A stretch of 64,000 bases of DNA. Source: an uncultured Bacteroidota bacterium (lineage in GTDB: Bacteria > Bacteroidota > Bacteroidia > Chitinophagales > Chitinophagaceae). The DNA lies in assembly GCA_903865435.1 (NCBI GenBank), contig CAIPJS010000076.1, positions 1 through 64,000 on the forward strand, in the 5' to 3' direction. This document shows, one piece after another, positions 8,916 to 18,898 of this stretch. The notes below the pieces were generated by a model, which did no database searches, was not told where the DNA came from, and worked only from the letters and a program-made list of their open reading frames with translations. The translations under genes were made by a program, and so were the position numbers. Numbering within the stretch: the first letter of the stretch is position 1; the number at the start of each line of letters is the position of its first letter.

Positions 8916-11900
8916 ATGAAAAAACTTATGTTGATGTTGACTCTAGGTTTATTGACGGTTGCGACTGTGTTCGCACAAAATCGTCAATTGGCTGGTAGAG
9001 TAACTGATCAAAAAGGCGCCCCTGTTGCGAACGCTTCTGTAACTGTAAAAGGCACTAAACTTGGTGTTAATACAAAAGAAGACGGAACTTTTAAATTGTC
9101 CGTTCCAGCAACCGCCAAAACTTTAGTAGTTCAAGCGATAAACTACACCGAAGCACAAGTTAGTATTGGTGCTAAAACTACTTTCGCTATTCAATTAGAA
9201 GATAATTCTTCTCAATTAGATGAAGTGGTAGTAGTTGGATATGGTACTCAAAAGAAATCTAACGTAACAGCTTCTATCTCAACAGTAGATGCTTCAAAAA
9301 TTGAAAACAAACCATTTGCTTCTTTAGATCAAATGTTGCAAGGTGCTGCTCCTGGTTTACAGGCTTCATCTTCAACTGGTCAACCAGGTGCGGTAACTCC
9401 AATCCGTATTAGAGGTATTGGTTCCTTCTCTTATTCTGGTGCGCGTCCATTATACATTGTGGATGGTGCTCAAATTAACGATGGTGACCTTTCTAACGGT
9501 AACGGTGGAGGGTTCAATATTAACCCTTCAACTAACGTATTATCTACGATCAACTCTGACGATATTGAAAGTGTCAACATCTTAAAAGATGCGGCTGCTA
9601 CTTCAATTTACGGTTCAAGAGGTGCGAATGGTGTAATCGTAATTACTACTAAAAGTGGTAAGACTGGTAAAACTCAATTCAGATTTGATTCTGAAGTAGG
9701 TCAAAATACAGTTATCCTTCCTCCGCCAGCTGGTCGCCCAATTAGAGCGAACGACTGGATGGAATTGTTGAAAGAAGGTTTAACAAACAATGGTTCTACT
9801 GCTGCTTCTGTTGCTACTACTTTGGCTGGTTATGGCTTAGGTAATGGAGTGGATGTTGACTGGTATGGTTTAATTACACGCCCAGGCGAACAAAAACAAT
9901 ACAACTTAAGTGCAAGTGGTGGTGATGCAAAAACTAAGTTTTTTGCATCTGGTGGATTGTTCCAACAACAAGGTACTACCATTGGTACAGATTTAACAAG
10001 AGTAAGTGGTAACATTAAAGTGACCCACAATGCAACTGATAAATTATCATTCACAACCAAAATTTCTGCAGGTAGTGTATTGCAAAATTCTGCATTAGCT
10101 TCTTCTGGTCCTTCTGGTGGTGGTGGTTATTTTGGAAACCCTGCTTATGTGTCTTTAGTGTTGAGACCAACACAAAATCCTTTCCTTCCAAATGGTGGAT
10201 ATAATATTGGTATAGACAACTTAGGTTTCCCTGCACACTATAATCCATTGTATGTAGCAGCAAATGACAAAAGATGGTTGAAGAGTTTGAACGGAATTGC
10301 AAATCAAAATATTGAATATAAAATCTTACCAGGTTTGAAATATTCAACTACAGTAAATATGCAGTATACCAATAACGAAGAATACCAATTCAACAACCCA
10401 TTCCATGGTGATGGTTCTGGATCAAATGGTGAGGGTATCTCTATTATTACACGTACTTTCTTATATGACCTTATTAATCAATTGGATTACCATATTGATT
10501 TGAATAAGTCTAAACATTTTACTGGTGATTTCAAATTAGGTCAAGAAGCCATTAAGAGTCAACAATTTCAACAAATTGGTGATGTTACAGGATTCCCTCC
10601 AAGATCTGATTTATACTTAAACTCAAATGCTGCAACTTCTACCAACGGTAAAGTATATGGTAATGATTATACTTTCACTGGTTACTTTGCAAATGGTACC
10701 ATCTCATTGTTAGATAAATACACATTGTATTCTTCTTTCCGTCGTGATGCCTCTTCTCGTTTTGGTATCGAAAACCCTTGGGGTAATTTCTGGTCAGTGG
10801 GTACTTCTTGGAATGTATTGTCTGAACCTTGGATGAGAGATGTAAAAGCATTATCTGCTTTCAAATTACATGCTAGTTATGGTACGAATGGTAATGCTGA
10901 AATTGGTAACTATACATGGAGACCTTCTTACTCATTTGGTGCAAACTACAATGGAGTAGCAGGTGGTACTTTTGCGAATATCGGAAACACTGCATTGACT
11001 TGGGAGAAAAATGCACAATTTGATATTGGAACTAACTTAGGTTTCTTAGACAATAGAGTGAATGCAACAATCGATTATTATGTTCGTAATACTGATGGTG
11101 CTTTGTTAAACCAAAACTTGTCTCGTACAACTGGTTTTACAGGCTACATCAATAACGTAGGTAGCATGCAAAACCAAGGTCTTGAATTGACTTTGAATTT
11201 GGTTCCAATTAAAACTAAAGATTTGACTTGGGAAGTAAATGCTAGTTACACACACAACACAAATAAAGTTACTAGCTTACCTACTGGAGACCAATTGAAT
11301 GGTGCTTACTTATTAAGAGTAGGTCAACCTTTTTATAGTTTCTATACAAGAGGATGGGCTGGTGTGGATAGAGGAACAGGAGCTGCGATGTATTTCTTAG
11401 ATAGCACTAGAATTGGTTCCACTTCAAACAGAACTTTAGCACCCTTATTCTTAGTGGGTAAACAAGCGGATCCAAAATACTATGGTACTTTGGGTAACAC
11501 TATTACCTACAAAGGTTTCTCATTAAACTTTGACTTTTACTACAACTTTGGTAACTACATTCAAGAAGCTTACGCTCAGTACTTCTTAGACGGTACTTAC
11601 TCTACTCGTGGTAAATACGCTATTAACTTGCAACGCTGGCAAAAACCAGGTGACATTACCAATGTCCCTATATATAAAGCCACTTCTGCTGTTGTTTCTT
11701 CATCAGGTTCTGATCGTTTGTTATCTAAAGGAGATTATATCCGTTTAAGAAACATTCAGTTGGGCTACAAATACAACAATAAAGCAGTACTTGATAAGTT
11801 ACACATTAATGGTGTGAATATTTATGCTAGAGGAACCAATTTATGGACTAAAACATACGATCCAAATTTATTAAGTGATCCAGAGCAAGGGATAACTGGT

Positions 11901-11963
11901 GTAAACAACCAACAAGTTTTTGCTTCTAAGTCGCTTACTTTTGGACTGAATGTTACTTTCTAA
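8916..11963 (+). CDS. SusC/RagA-family TonB-linked outer-membrane transporter
   Basis: The 1015-residue protein has a signal peptide (residues 1-20, ending VFAQ), then a CarboxypepD-like beta-sandwich (about 22-98: AGRVTDQKGAPVANASVTVKGT). The TonB box follows at about 102-110 (DEVVVVGYG). The plug carries QGAAPGLQ, PIRIRGIGS, PLYIVDGAQ and the SusC signature SIYGSRGANGVIVITTKSGK. A 22-strand barrel fills the rest, ending in the aromatic GLNVTF. SusC proteins import oligosaccharides or oligopeptides in complex with a SusD lid, energised by TonB-ExbBD. SusD follows 30 bp downstream. The substrate is not readable, but flanking M28, tricorn and S9 peptidase genes make peptides plausible (inference). 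Confidence 0.96.
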   Translation: MKKLMLMLTLGLLTVATVFAQNRQLAGRVTDQKGAPVANASVTVKGTKLGVNTKEDGTFKLSVPATAKTLVVQAINYTEAQVSIGAKTTFAIQLEDNSSQLDEVVVVGYGTQKKSNVTASISTVDASKIENKPFASLDQMLQGAAPGLQASSSTGQPGAVTPIRIRGIGSFSYSGARPLYIVDGAQINDGDLSNGNGGGFNINPSTNVLSTINSDDIESVNILKDAAATSIYGSRGANGVIVITTKSGKTGKTQFRFDSEVGQNTVILPPPAGRPIRANDWMELLKEGLTNNGSTAASVATTLAGYGLGNGVDVDWYGLITRPGEQKQYNLSASGGDAKTKFFASGGLFQQQGTTIGTDLTRVSGNIKVTHNATDKLSFTTKISAGSVLQNSALASSGPSGGGGYFGNPAYVSLVLRPTQNPFLPNGGYNIGIDNLGFPAHYNPLYVAANDKRWLKSLNGIANQNIEYKILPGLKYSTTVNMQYTNNEEYQFNNPFHGDGSGSNGEGISIITRTFLYDLINQLDYHIDLNKSKHFTGDFKLGQEAIKSQQFQQIGDVTGFPPRSDLYLNSNAATSTNGKVYGNDYTFTGYFANGTISLLDKYTLYSSFRRDASSRFGIENPWGNFWSVGTSWNVLSEPWMRDVKALSAFKLHASYGTNGNAEIGNYTWRPSYSFGANYNGVAGGTFANIGNTALTWEKNAQFDIGTNLGFLDNRVNATIDYYVRNTDGALLNQNLSRTTGFTGYINNVGSMQNQGLELTLNLVPIKTKDLTWEVNASYTHNTNKVTSLPTGDQLNGAYLLRVGQPFYSFYTRGWAGVDRGTGAAMYFLDSTRIGSTSNRTLAPLFLVGKQADPKYYGTLGNTITYKGFSLNFDFYYNFGNYIQEAYAQYFLDGTYSTRGKYAINLQRWQKPGDITNVPIYKATSAVVSSSGSDRLLSKGDYIRLRNIQLGYKYNNKAVLDKLHINGVNIYARGTNLWTKTYDPNLLSDPEQGITGVNNQQVFASKSLTFGLNVTF

Positions 11964-11993
11964 TTATTCATCACTATTTATAATATTTTTTAT

Positions 11994-13484
11994 ATGAAAA
12001 ATAATTTCAACAACATCTCAAAAATGTTCATCGCAGTAGGAGCCGCAATAGTAATGTTCGGCTGCTCTAAGTCATTTTTGGATGCAAAACCCTACGGTTC
12101 AGTAGTTTTGTCTCAAGCCATTAGTGGTGAAGATGACATGAACACAGCGCTTAATGGTTTATACTCATCATTAAGAGCTACCGATTTTTACGGTCGTACT
12201 TATGCAGTTAAAGGAGATTTGATGGCAGACAAAGTTTTTCTGTCCAACCAAAATTCTGGTAGGTACTTAAGTTTTAACAACTACAATTTTGTAAAAACTG
12301 ACGCATACGCTTCTGCGGTTTGGATCAATGCTTATTCAGCTATTAAAAACGCTAACTTAATCATCAATGCTGGTTTATTGCCATCAGCTGGTGACAACGT
12401 AAGTCAAATGCTTTCTGAATCTTATGCGATCAGAGGTATGATTTACTTTGACCTTGTTAGAAACTATGGTTTACCCTACACAGTGGGTGATCCTAAAGTA
12501 AATTTAGGGGTGCCAATTGTTACTTCATTTGATGCAACCATCAAACCTGCTAGAGCAACTGTGGCTGCTGTATATGCTCAAGCAATTGCAGATTTAACGA
12601 AAGCTTTGTCTTTAGCTAAATTCAACCAAGGCGCTACTATGACTTTTCTTGCTACTAATAAAACAAGAACTGTTAACTCTTCATTCTTTAGCAAATATGC
12701 TATAGAGTTGATGTTGGCTAGAGTGTATCAAAACCAAGGAGATTGGGCAAATGCAAAAGCTGCTGCACAAGACGTTATTACCAATGGTGGTTTTTCTTTA
12801 GTAACCGCTTCTAATGTTATTTCTTATTGGAAAGGAACTACGCCTTTAACTAGCAAAACAGAAACCATGTTTGAAGTTACTTCTGATGCAAATAATAGCG
12901 TAGCGGATGGTACATTGGCTAATATATATGTTCCAAAAACAAACGGAGGTTCTTATGGTGATATATTAGCTGTCAATGATTTTTACAATTCTTTCACTGC
13001 AACTGATGTGAGAAAAGGTTTAATTACCCCAAGCACTCGTTCTGGTCAAGCAGGTACTGCAAATTATATTGTAAAATATCCTATTGATCCAATTAACTAC
13101 GATGACGTTAAAATAGTTCGTTACTCAGAAGCATTTTTAATTTTAGCAGAAGCACAGTATAACTTAGGTGATATTGCTGGTGCAAACACTACTTTAAATA
13201 AATTAGTTATCAATAGAGATCCAAGTAAAGTTTACGCTAGTACTGGAGCTCAAGTGTTAACTGATATTTTAGATGAGCGTGCTAAAGAGTTCGCATTTGA
13301 AGGATATCGTTTCTGGGATCTAATGAGATTGAATAAAACTTTTGTTAAGCCTCAAGCACAAGATGCTGCGAACCTTATTTCTACATCGGTTAGCGTTGCT
13401 CCAGGTAACGCCAACAGACTTTTCCCTATTCCTAACGATGAGATTTTAGTAAATCCAAATATTGTACAAAACCCAGGGTACTAA
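11994..13484 (+). CDS. SusD/RagB-family nutrient-binding lipoprotein
   Basis: The 496-residue lipoprotein has its lipobox at VMFGC (Cys24), followed by the usual KSFLDAKPYG. The TPR-rich SusD fold shows characteristic segments: AIRGMIYFDLVRNYGLPY, a C-terminal RYSEAFLILAEAQYNLGD helix pair, ILDERAKEFAFEGYRFWDLMRL, and RLFPIPNDEILVNPNIVQNPGY at the very end. It acts as the surface lid that captures substrate for the SusC barrel encoded 30 bp upstream. The pair is a two-gene operon closed by the terminator at 13512. Length and motif order are normal for the family. Confidence 0.95.
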   Translation: MKNNFNNISKMFIAVGAAIVMFGCSKSFLDAKPYGSVVLSQAISGEDDMNTALNGLYSSLRATDFYGRTYAVKGDLMADKVFLSNQNSGRYLSFNNYNFVKTDAYASAVWINAYSAIKNANLIINAGLLPSAGDNVSQMLSESYAIRGMIYFDLVRNYGLPYTVGDPKVNLGVPIVTSFDATIKPARATVAAVYAQAIADLTKALSLAKFNQGATMTFLATNKTRTVNSSFFSKYAIELMLARVYQNQGDWANAKAAAQDVITNGGFSLVTASNVISYWKGTTPLTSKTETMFEVTSDANNSVADGTLANIYVPKTNGGSYGDILAVNDFYNSFTATDVRKGLITPSTRSGQAGTANYIVKYPIDPINYDDVKIVRYSEAFLILAEAQYNLGDIAGANTTLNKLVINRDPSKVYASTGAQVLTDILDERAKEFAFEGYRFWDLMRLNKTFVKPQAQDAANLISTSVSVAPGNANRLFPIPNDEILVNPNIVQNPGY

Positions 13485-13511
13485 TTACTAATTTCAATTA
13501 GTTACTATACT

Positions 13512-13545
13512 AAAAAAGCCTCTCCAATTTGGAGAGGCTTTTTTT
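13512..13545. terminator. Bidirectional terminator between susD and the S9 peptidase operon
   Basis: The stem GCCTCTCC/GGAGAGGC (13518-13525 and 13531-13538) has a 5-nt loop. It is flanked by an A run on the left and a T run on the right, so it can end transcription from both convergent sides. Confidence 0.92.
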
Positions 13546-13562
13546 ATGGTCCACTTTTTGTG

Positions 13563-16304
13563 TTAGTTAGGAGCTTGATCCAATCCCATAGTTCTTCCTT
13601 TCATGATGCTTGGAACACCAGTCTTTAACCAAGTAGGTAAGGGGGCTCCTTTTAAGAAGCTATCAAAGAATTGTTGTTCTCTTATTTGAATGTCTTTTCT
13701 ATTGCGACGCTCCACTAAATTATGTGCTTCGTTGTTGTACACTAATAACCAAACCTTCTTATTCAATCTGCGCATTGCAGTAAACATCTCAATACCTTGA
13801 TACCAAGGCACTGCATCATCGGCGTCATTACTCATAATTACCAATGGTGTTTTTACATTGGGCAAACTAAATAAAGGAGAGTTTTTTAAATATAAATCGG
13901 GTCTTTCCCATAAACTTGCGCCAATTCTGGTTTGTGTTTTCTCGTATTGGAATTGTCTACTTATACCAGGACCCCATCTTATTCCACCATAAGCACTGGT
14001 CATATTTACCACAGGAGCACCTGCCCAAGCTGCTGCATACATATTGGTTTTGGTAATGACATAGGCAATTTGATAACCACCCCAGCTTTGTCCTTGTAAG
14101 GCAATTTTAGTGCTATCTATGAAGCCTTTTTGAACCATGGCCTTTGTTCCACTTACGATATAATCATAAGCGCTTTGACCAGGATAACCAATCTTGTACC
14201 AAATATCAGGTACAAAAACTACATAGCCTCTACTTGCATAAAATGGAATATTTAATCTAGAAGGGGTTGGTGCTGGCGGTAAATAATTGTGTAAGGTTTG
14301 ATTGTTGCGCTCATAAAAATATACAATCATTGGGTATTTACGTTTTGGATCAAAATTTTCTGGCAAATACAATACACCTTCGGTGGTTTTACCTGTGTAG
14401 GCTTTCCATTTCACCAATTGGGTAGTCATCCAATTGTAGTTTTGTTGTTGTGGGTTGGTATGAGTAATGGCTTGCACATTTTGTTGCATGGGCGCTAATG
14501 TATATTGATAAATATTGGGTGATTGTATTTCACTTTCCTGCAATACTGCAAAGTTATTTGCATTTTTAGCAGCACTAATGGTTGTAAAATGCATTGGTAC
14601 TTGCGTAATAGGAGTTATTTTTTTTGACGCTAAATCTAAAACTGCTAAGGATTCCATTTTATCAATTTCATCAAAACCTTTTAATAAAATGGAATTGCCC
14701 ATGCTTAAAGTTTTACGATCAGGGTTGGTCTCATGAAATCTATACTCCAACTTTGATTTTCTTCCATCGGTTAATTTTTCTGAAGCTTGAACCCCATCTG
14801 CGTCTACTAACCAGATATCATATCTATCATAAAGCAAAAATTGATGATTGTTGTCCAGCCATTTTGCGGTACCATATGCATTGGGATCATCGGGTACATC
14901 ATTTTCTTCATCATATAAAGAATGCGGAATGTCTTTAGCAATTACTTTTGTTTTTCCGGTGGTGGCATTGTAGGCATAATATTTTTTTAGAATTTCATCA
15001 TAATAAATCAATCTGCTGCCATCATGTGAAGCAGACAATACATTTCCTTTCCAAGCTTTTTGTATTAAACTTGATTTACCAGTAAGCGCATCAATGGCAT
15101 AAATATCTTTTAATGCGTAACCCTGCCATTGGCTGGCTATTAAATAAGTAGAATCAATGGTAGCATATACTGTAGCGCCATCGCCTTCATTGGTTTGTAT
15201 CAGGTCTCTGTCTCTTATTTTGCCTAAATAAGTTAGGGACTGGTCCATTGGTCTATACAAAACCGTTTCCGTACTTTTTAAATTGGCCTCTACATTTTTT
15301 AATTGCGCTGGCTTTAAAGTGGGGTCTGCATAATGCCAAATGTCCACACTCACACGCTCAAATTCGGGTAAGCTGGTATCTTTGATTGGTAAAATGGGCT
15401 GGATGCCAAAGGCAAGTACATTACCAGATTTACTAAAATTTAATTTATAGTCTCCGCCAATGGTATAGTTTCTAGGAAGTCTTGATTCAGTTTTATCAAA
15501 TAATTGAATGGCCGTATCCAAGCTTGGTTTAAAATAACAAAGGGTATAATTTTTTTGCAAAGCTTTGTTACTACTATCTTTTTCGACTAAATATCCCAAT
15601 TGATTGCCTGCTTCATCCCATACAAAACCAGTAGTACTAAAAAAGTTTTTGCTAATGGATCTTGCAACAGTATCCGTAGTGGCAAATAAATTTACCTGTG
15701 CTGCTTTTTGTTTCGTTTTTACCTGAGCCATGGCAACGTATTTACCATATGGCTGAAGGGCATAACTGCTTATATTGCTAAAAGATTTTTCTTCTTTCGT
15801 ACTCAAGTTTCTAACAATTAAGTCCGATCCTTCTTTAGTAAAATCTCCTTTTTTATCTATTAAATAAGCAATGTATGCACCGCCTTTTTCTGGCACTTGC
15901 ACCGATTTTACGGCAGCAATTTTTTGTACTTCGAAAGCATTTAATTGAACAATCGCCAAGCTATCCTTTGGCATTTCATCGGTTTTCTTTTTGTCAATTT
16001 TTGCTTGCCTGGTATCTGCAAATTTTGCTTTTATTTTTGCAATTAGAAATTGACCATCCTCTGTAAACTGAGGCTGTGTGCCTCTTTCAATGATAATTTC
16101 CAATTTAATTTGATTGTTTCTGATCACTAAAAAACCATCTCCCTCCTGTGGCTGTATGGAATAACTTATAAATAAACCCTGCGGTTGATAAGTAATTTCT
16201 CTTACCGATTGCCAAGCGTCATAAACGGTGTGGTCTAGCTCTTTTTTTTGTGCATGGCCATGCAACATAAATCCTAAGCCAATGACCATTAAAAAATATT
16301 TCAT
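13563..16304 (-). CDS. S9 family prolyl-oligopeptidase-type peptidase, exported
   Basis: The 913-residue protein has a signal peptide (MKYFLMVIGLGFMLHGHAQ). A long N-terminal propeller region (about 30-600) is followed by an alpha/beta-hydrolase domain. The catalytic triad is visible: Ser740 in GQSWGGYQ, Asp829 or Asp830 in NDADDAVPW, and His861 in NNEAHNL. S9 enzymes cleave short peptides after proline or other residues; the propeller gates access by size. It lies 11 bp downstream of a second S9 gene and almost certainly shares its transcript. The SusC/SusD pair ends convergently on the other side of the terminator. Exact subfamily (DPP4-like, POP-like or other) is not resolved. Confidence 0.92.
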   Translation of the reverse strand: MKYFLMVIGLGFMLHGHAQKKELDHTVYDAWQSVREITYQPQGLFISYSIQPQEGDGFLVIRNNQIKLEIIIERGTQPQFTEDGQFLIAKIKAKFADTRQAKIDKKKTDEMPKDSLAIVQLNAFEVQKIAAVKSVQVPEKGGAYIAYLIDKKGDFTKEGSDLIVRNLSTKEEKSFSNISSYALQPYGKYVAMAQVKTKQKAAQVNLFATTDTVARSISKNFFSTTGFVWDEAGNQLGYLVEKDSSNKALQKNYTLCYFKPSLDTAIQLFDKTESRLPRNYTIGGDYKLNFSKSGNVLAFGIQPILPIKDTSLPEFERVSVDIWHYADPTLKPAQLKNVEANLKSTETVLYRPMDQSLTYLGKIRDRDLIQTNEGDGATVYATIDSTYLIASQWQGYALKDIYAIDALTGKSSLIQKAWKGNVLSASHDGSRLIYYDEILKKYYAYNATTGKTKVIAKDIPHSLYDEENDVPDDPNAYGTAKWLDNNHQFLLYDRYDIWLVDADGVQASEKLTDGRKSKLEYRFHETNPDRKTLSMGNSILLKGFDEIDKMESLAVLDLASKKITPITQVPMHFTTISAAKNANNFAVLQESEIQSPNIYQYTLAPMQQNVQAITHTNPQQQNYNWMTTQLVKWKAYTGKTTEGVLYLPENFDPKRKYPMIVYFYERNNQTLHNYLPPAPTPSRLNIPFYASRGYVVFVPDIWYKIGYPGQSAYDYIVSGTKAMVQKGFIDSTKIALQGQSWGGYQIAYVITKTNMYAAAWAGAPVVNMTSAYGGIRWGPGISRQFQYEKTQTRIGASLWERPDLYLKNSPLFSLPNVKTPLVIMSNDADDAVPWYQGIEMFTAMRRLNKKVWLLVYNNEAHNLVERRNRKDIQIREQQFFDSFLKGAPLPTWLKTGVPSIMKGRTMGLDQAPN

Positions 16305-16315
16305 AGTTTTTATAT

Positions 16316-18721
16316 TTATTTATTTTTTAAATATTTATCCAACCATCTACCTTGTTCCCATAATAAATGCAATACATTTTCTTTTCCTTTATAGCCATGC
16401 GCTTCATATGGTAAATACACAAATCTAACGGTGCCACCATGTCCTTTGATGGCTGCAAACAAACGCTCACTGTTAATAGGGAAGGTACCTGTATTGTCAT
16501 CCATCTCGCCATGTGTCATTAATAATGGCGTTTTAATTTTATCTGCAAAAGCAAATGGGCTCATTTCTAAATAAAGGTCTTTGGCTTGCCAAAAAGTACG
16601 CTCTTCATTTTGGAAACCAAATGGAGTCAAGGTTCTATTGTATGCGCCACTTCGGGCGATACCTGCTTTAAATAAATTGCTGTGGGCCAATAAGTTTACA
16701 GTCATAAAAGCACCATAACTGTGTCCACCTACCGCCATTTTATTTCGATCACCCACACCCATATCTACCAACTTATCAATTGCTGCGTTTGCATTCAATA
16801 TCAATTGATTTACAAAATCATCATTTGGTTTTTTATCTGGAGAAGTAGCCACAATAGGCATTTCGGCATTATCAAGGATTGCATAACCTTGGGTAACATA
16901 AAACACGGGCGATCCCCAACTTAATAGAGTAAACTTGTGTTGGTTGCCCCTTACTTGACTTGCATCTGCTGCACTTGTAAATTCTCTAGGATAGGCCCAA
17001 ATTAAAGCGGGCAATGGGCCCTCTTTTTCTTTATTGTACCCTTTAGGCAAATATAAATCTCCAGTTAATTCAACACCGTCTTTTCTTTTGTATTTAATTT
17101 TTTCTTTAGTAACACCTTCCATGCTTGTATAAGGGTTACTAAAATTGGTTATTACATTCTTGCTATTCTCTTTAATATTTCTAATGTAATAGTTAGGCAC
17201 TTCTTTCTCTGTTTCTCTTCTGGTAATTACTTTTAATTGATTCACATCTAATACCTCCATCACCATTTCAAAATTTTCTTCGTTACATCTCCAAACTATA
17301 TTATTGGTTTTTGTATTTAAATCAAATATGGACAAATAAGGTAAATCCCCTTTAGGTGAAGCACCTGTGGTATTATTCATTAAGATGGCTTGGCCATTGT
17401 TGATCATCGTAACCACATCACGACCATATTTATTTTTACTTGTTACTGGGTTTCCCGGATTGGTATAGGCGTCAGTTGAATTTCCTTGGTATAAAGTGGT
17501 AAAACTATTGTTGCTTGCATCATACCTACTTACTTTATATTGTTGTTTAGAGCGCAACATTTCTGTAACCATGGCAATATGTTCATTGCCCCAAGCAGTT
17601 CTGCTATATCTTGATGCAGTTTTAAATATTTCTTTTGGAGAGCTGGTAAATGGTGCGGACAAAGCCATCACTACATCATGGTAGGGAACATTTTTTTTCA
17701 TGATACCACTATCTAATGGCATTGCATAGGTAATGGTGGCAGCTTCATCATCTTTCCAATCAAAAGCCCTTGCTATGTTTTGAACATTGTCATAACCACT
17801 TGGTGTAGTTTCAGCAGAAGGAAGATCAGCCAAGTTCTTCACCAATTTCCCATTCAAATCAATAATATTAACGGTAGATGCAAAACCATACACTGTCACC
17901 AAATAAGAAAATGGTTTATTGAGGGTTCTTGTTAATAGATAATTTTTGTCAGGAGATAAATCCATTGAAAGCATAATGGCAGGACTACCGATTTTTGTTT
18001 CAATACCATTTTTATTTTTCACCAATTGACTACTTGCTAAAAATTCAAATGCATATTCGTCATAAGGAGATTTAATTAGATCTTGATAAGTAACACTAGG
18101 GGCAATTTTACCTAAATTTTCTTGAATGGTTGGCCCTTGCGGTGTAATTGGTTTTTTATTTAATTGGGCTGCACTGTGAACATTTATTTTATATAATAAT
18201 GTAGCGTCATCTAACCAGGTTAGACCATTGCTTAAAACCAAGTTGGCATTGGCTTTATTTATTTTTTGAGCAGTACTTGTATTTAAATCTATGATCCATA
18301 CTTCTACTGCAGTAGGAGATACATTGTAAAAAGCAATCTTATTTTCTGAAGGATTCCAAGTTGGCGATAATGCTGATACATTATTGGGTAAACCTTTTAT
18401 CTGCATCATTTTTCCAGTACTTAAGTTTTTAACACTTAGTTGCTTGATGTAATTTTGTCTGGTTAAAGAAAAATTATTAGGATTGATACGTAAGCCTGCA
18501 ATTTTAAATTCGGCTTGACCCAATTCCTCAACTGTGGGATAAAAACTGCGCTCCATCAATAACATAAATTTTGCTTTCCCGTCTACACTAATCGTAGGTG
18601 TTGGAGGGGCTAATAACAAATCTGCTATTTCTTTAGGAGGCGTTTGATAAGTAGTGTTTACTTGTGCATAGCTACTCATAAATAGCAGCGCAAAAATAAA
18701 CAGCATTAATATTTTTTTCAT
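16316..18721 (-). CDS. S9 family peptidase (glutamyl-endopeptidase-like), exported
   Basis: The 801-residue protein starts at ATG 18721, which gives a clean signal peptide (MKKILMLFIFALLFMSSYAQ); upstream in-frame TTG 18739 is less likely. A propeller-like N-terminal part precedes an alpha/beta-hydrolase domain with Ser668 (GGHSYGAF), Asp741/742 (GEMDDNTG) and His775 (YEAHGYKG). Segments such as PPKEIADLLLAPPTP at the N-terminus and LPALIWAYPREF before the catalytic domain resemble the glutamyl-endopeptidase branch of S9 (from memory of the family). It is the first gene of a two-gene operon with the S9 peptidase 11 bp downstream. Both are secreted and probably complement each other in peptide breakdown. 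Confidence 0.9.
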   Translation of the reverse strand: MKKILMLFIFALLFMSSYAQVNTTYQTPPKEIADLLLAPPTPTISVDGKAKFMLLMERSFYPTVEELGQAEFKIAGLRINPNNFSLTRQNYIKQLSVKNLSTGKMMQIKGLPNNVSALSPTWNPSENKIAFYNVSPTAVEVWIIDLNTSTAQKINKANANLVLSNGLTWLDDATLLYKINVHSAAQLNKKPITPQGPTIQENLGKIAPSVTYQDLIKSPYDEYAFEFLASSQLVKNKNGIETKIGSPAIMLSMDLSPDKNYLLTRTLNKPFSYLVTVYGFASTVNIIDLNGKLVKNLADLPSAETTPSGYDNVQNIARAFDWKDDEAATITYAMPLDSGIMKKNVPYHDVVMALSAPFTSSPKEIFKTASRYSRTAWGNEHIAMVTEMLRSKQQYKVSRYDASNNSFTTLYQGNSTDAYTNPGNPVTSKNKYGRDVVTMINNGQAILMNNTTGASPKGDLPYLSIFDLNTKTNNIVWRCNEENFEMVMEVLDVNQLKVITRRETEKEVPNYYIRNIKENSKNVITNFSNPYTSMEGVTKEKIKYKRKDGVELTGDLYLPKGYNKEKEGPLPALIWAYPREFTSAADASQVRGNQHKFTLLSWGSPVFYVTQGYAILDNAEMPIVATSPDKKPNDDFVNQLILNANAAIDKLVDMGVGDRNKMAVGGHSYGAFMTVNLLAHSNLFKAGIARSGAYNRTLTPFGFQNEERTFWQAKDLYLEMSPFAFADKIKTPLLMTHGEMDDNTGTFPINSERLFAAIKGHGGTVRFVYLPYEAHGYKGKENVLHLLWEQGRWLDKYLKNK

Positions 18722-18854
18722 ATTCTTAATTTTACTCAATTTAATACAAAAAACTAGGATGATCGCAGTTTTGTAACTTGTTGATAATGAATGATTAATA
18801 TGTTAAAATTTAGATATTGAGCCAATACTCCTCCTGCATGGTTTTTTGTACTTA

Positions 18855-18873
18855 ATTTAGTTTGAAACTAAAT
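18855..18873. promoter_or_regulatory. 19-bp perfect inverted repeat, candidate operator
   Basis: ATTTAGTTT-G-AAACTAAAT is a perfect palindrome with 9-bp arms around one central base. It sits 25 bp before the GNAT start codon, in the intergenic region shared with the divergent S9 operon. A one-base centre cannot form a stable RNA loop, so a dimeric DNA-binding protein site is the simpler reading. The AT-rich composition lowers its significance. Confidence 0.4.
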
Positions 18874-18898
18874 GGTTTTTTAAACACTTAATATTGGT

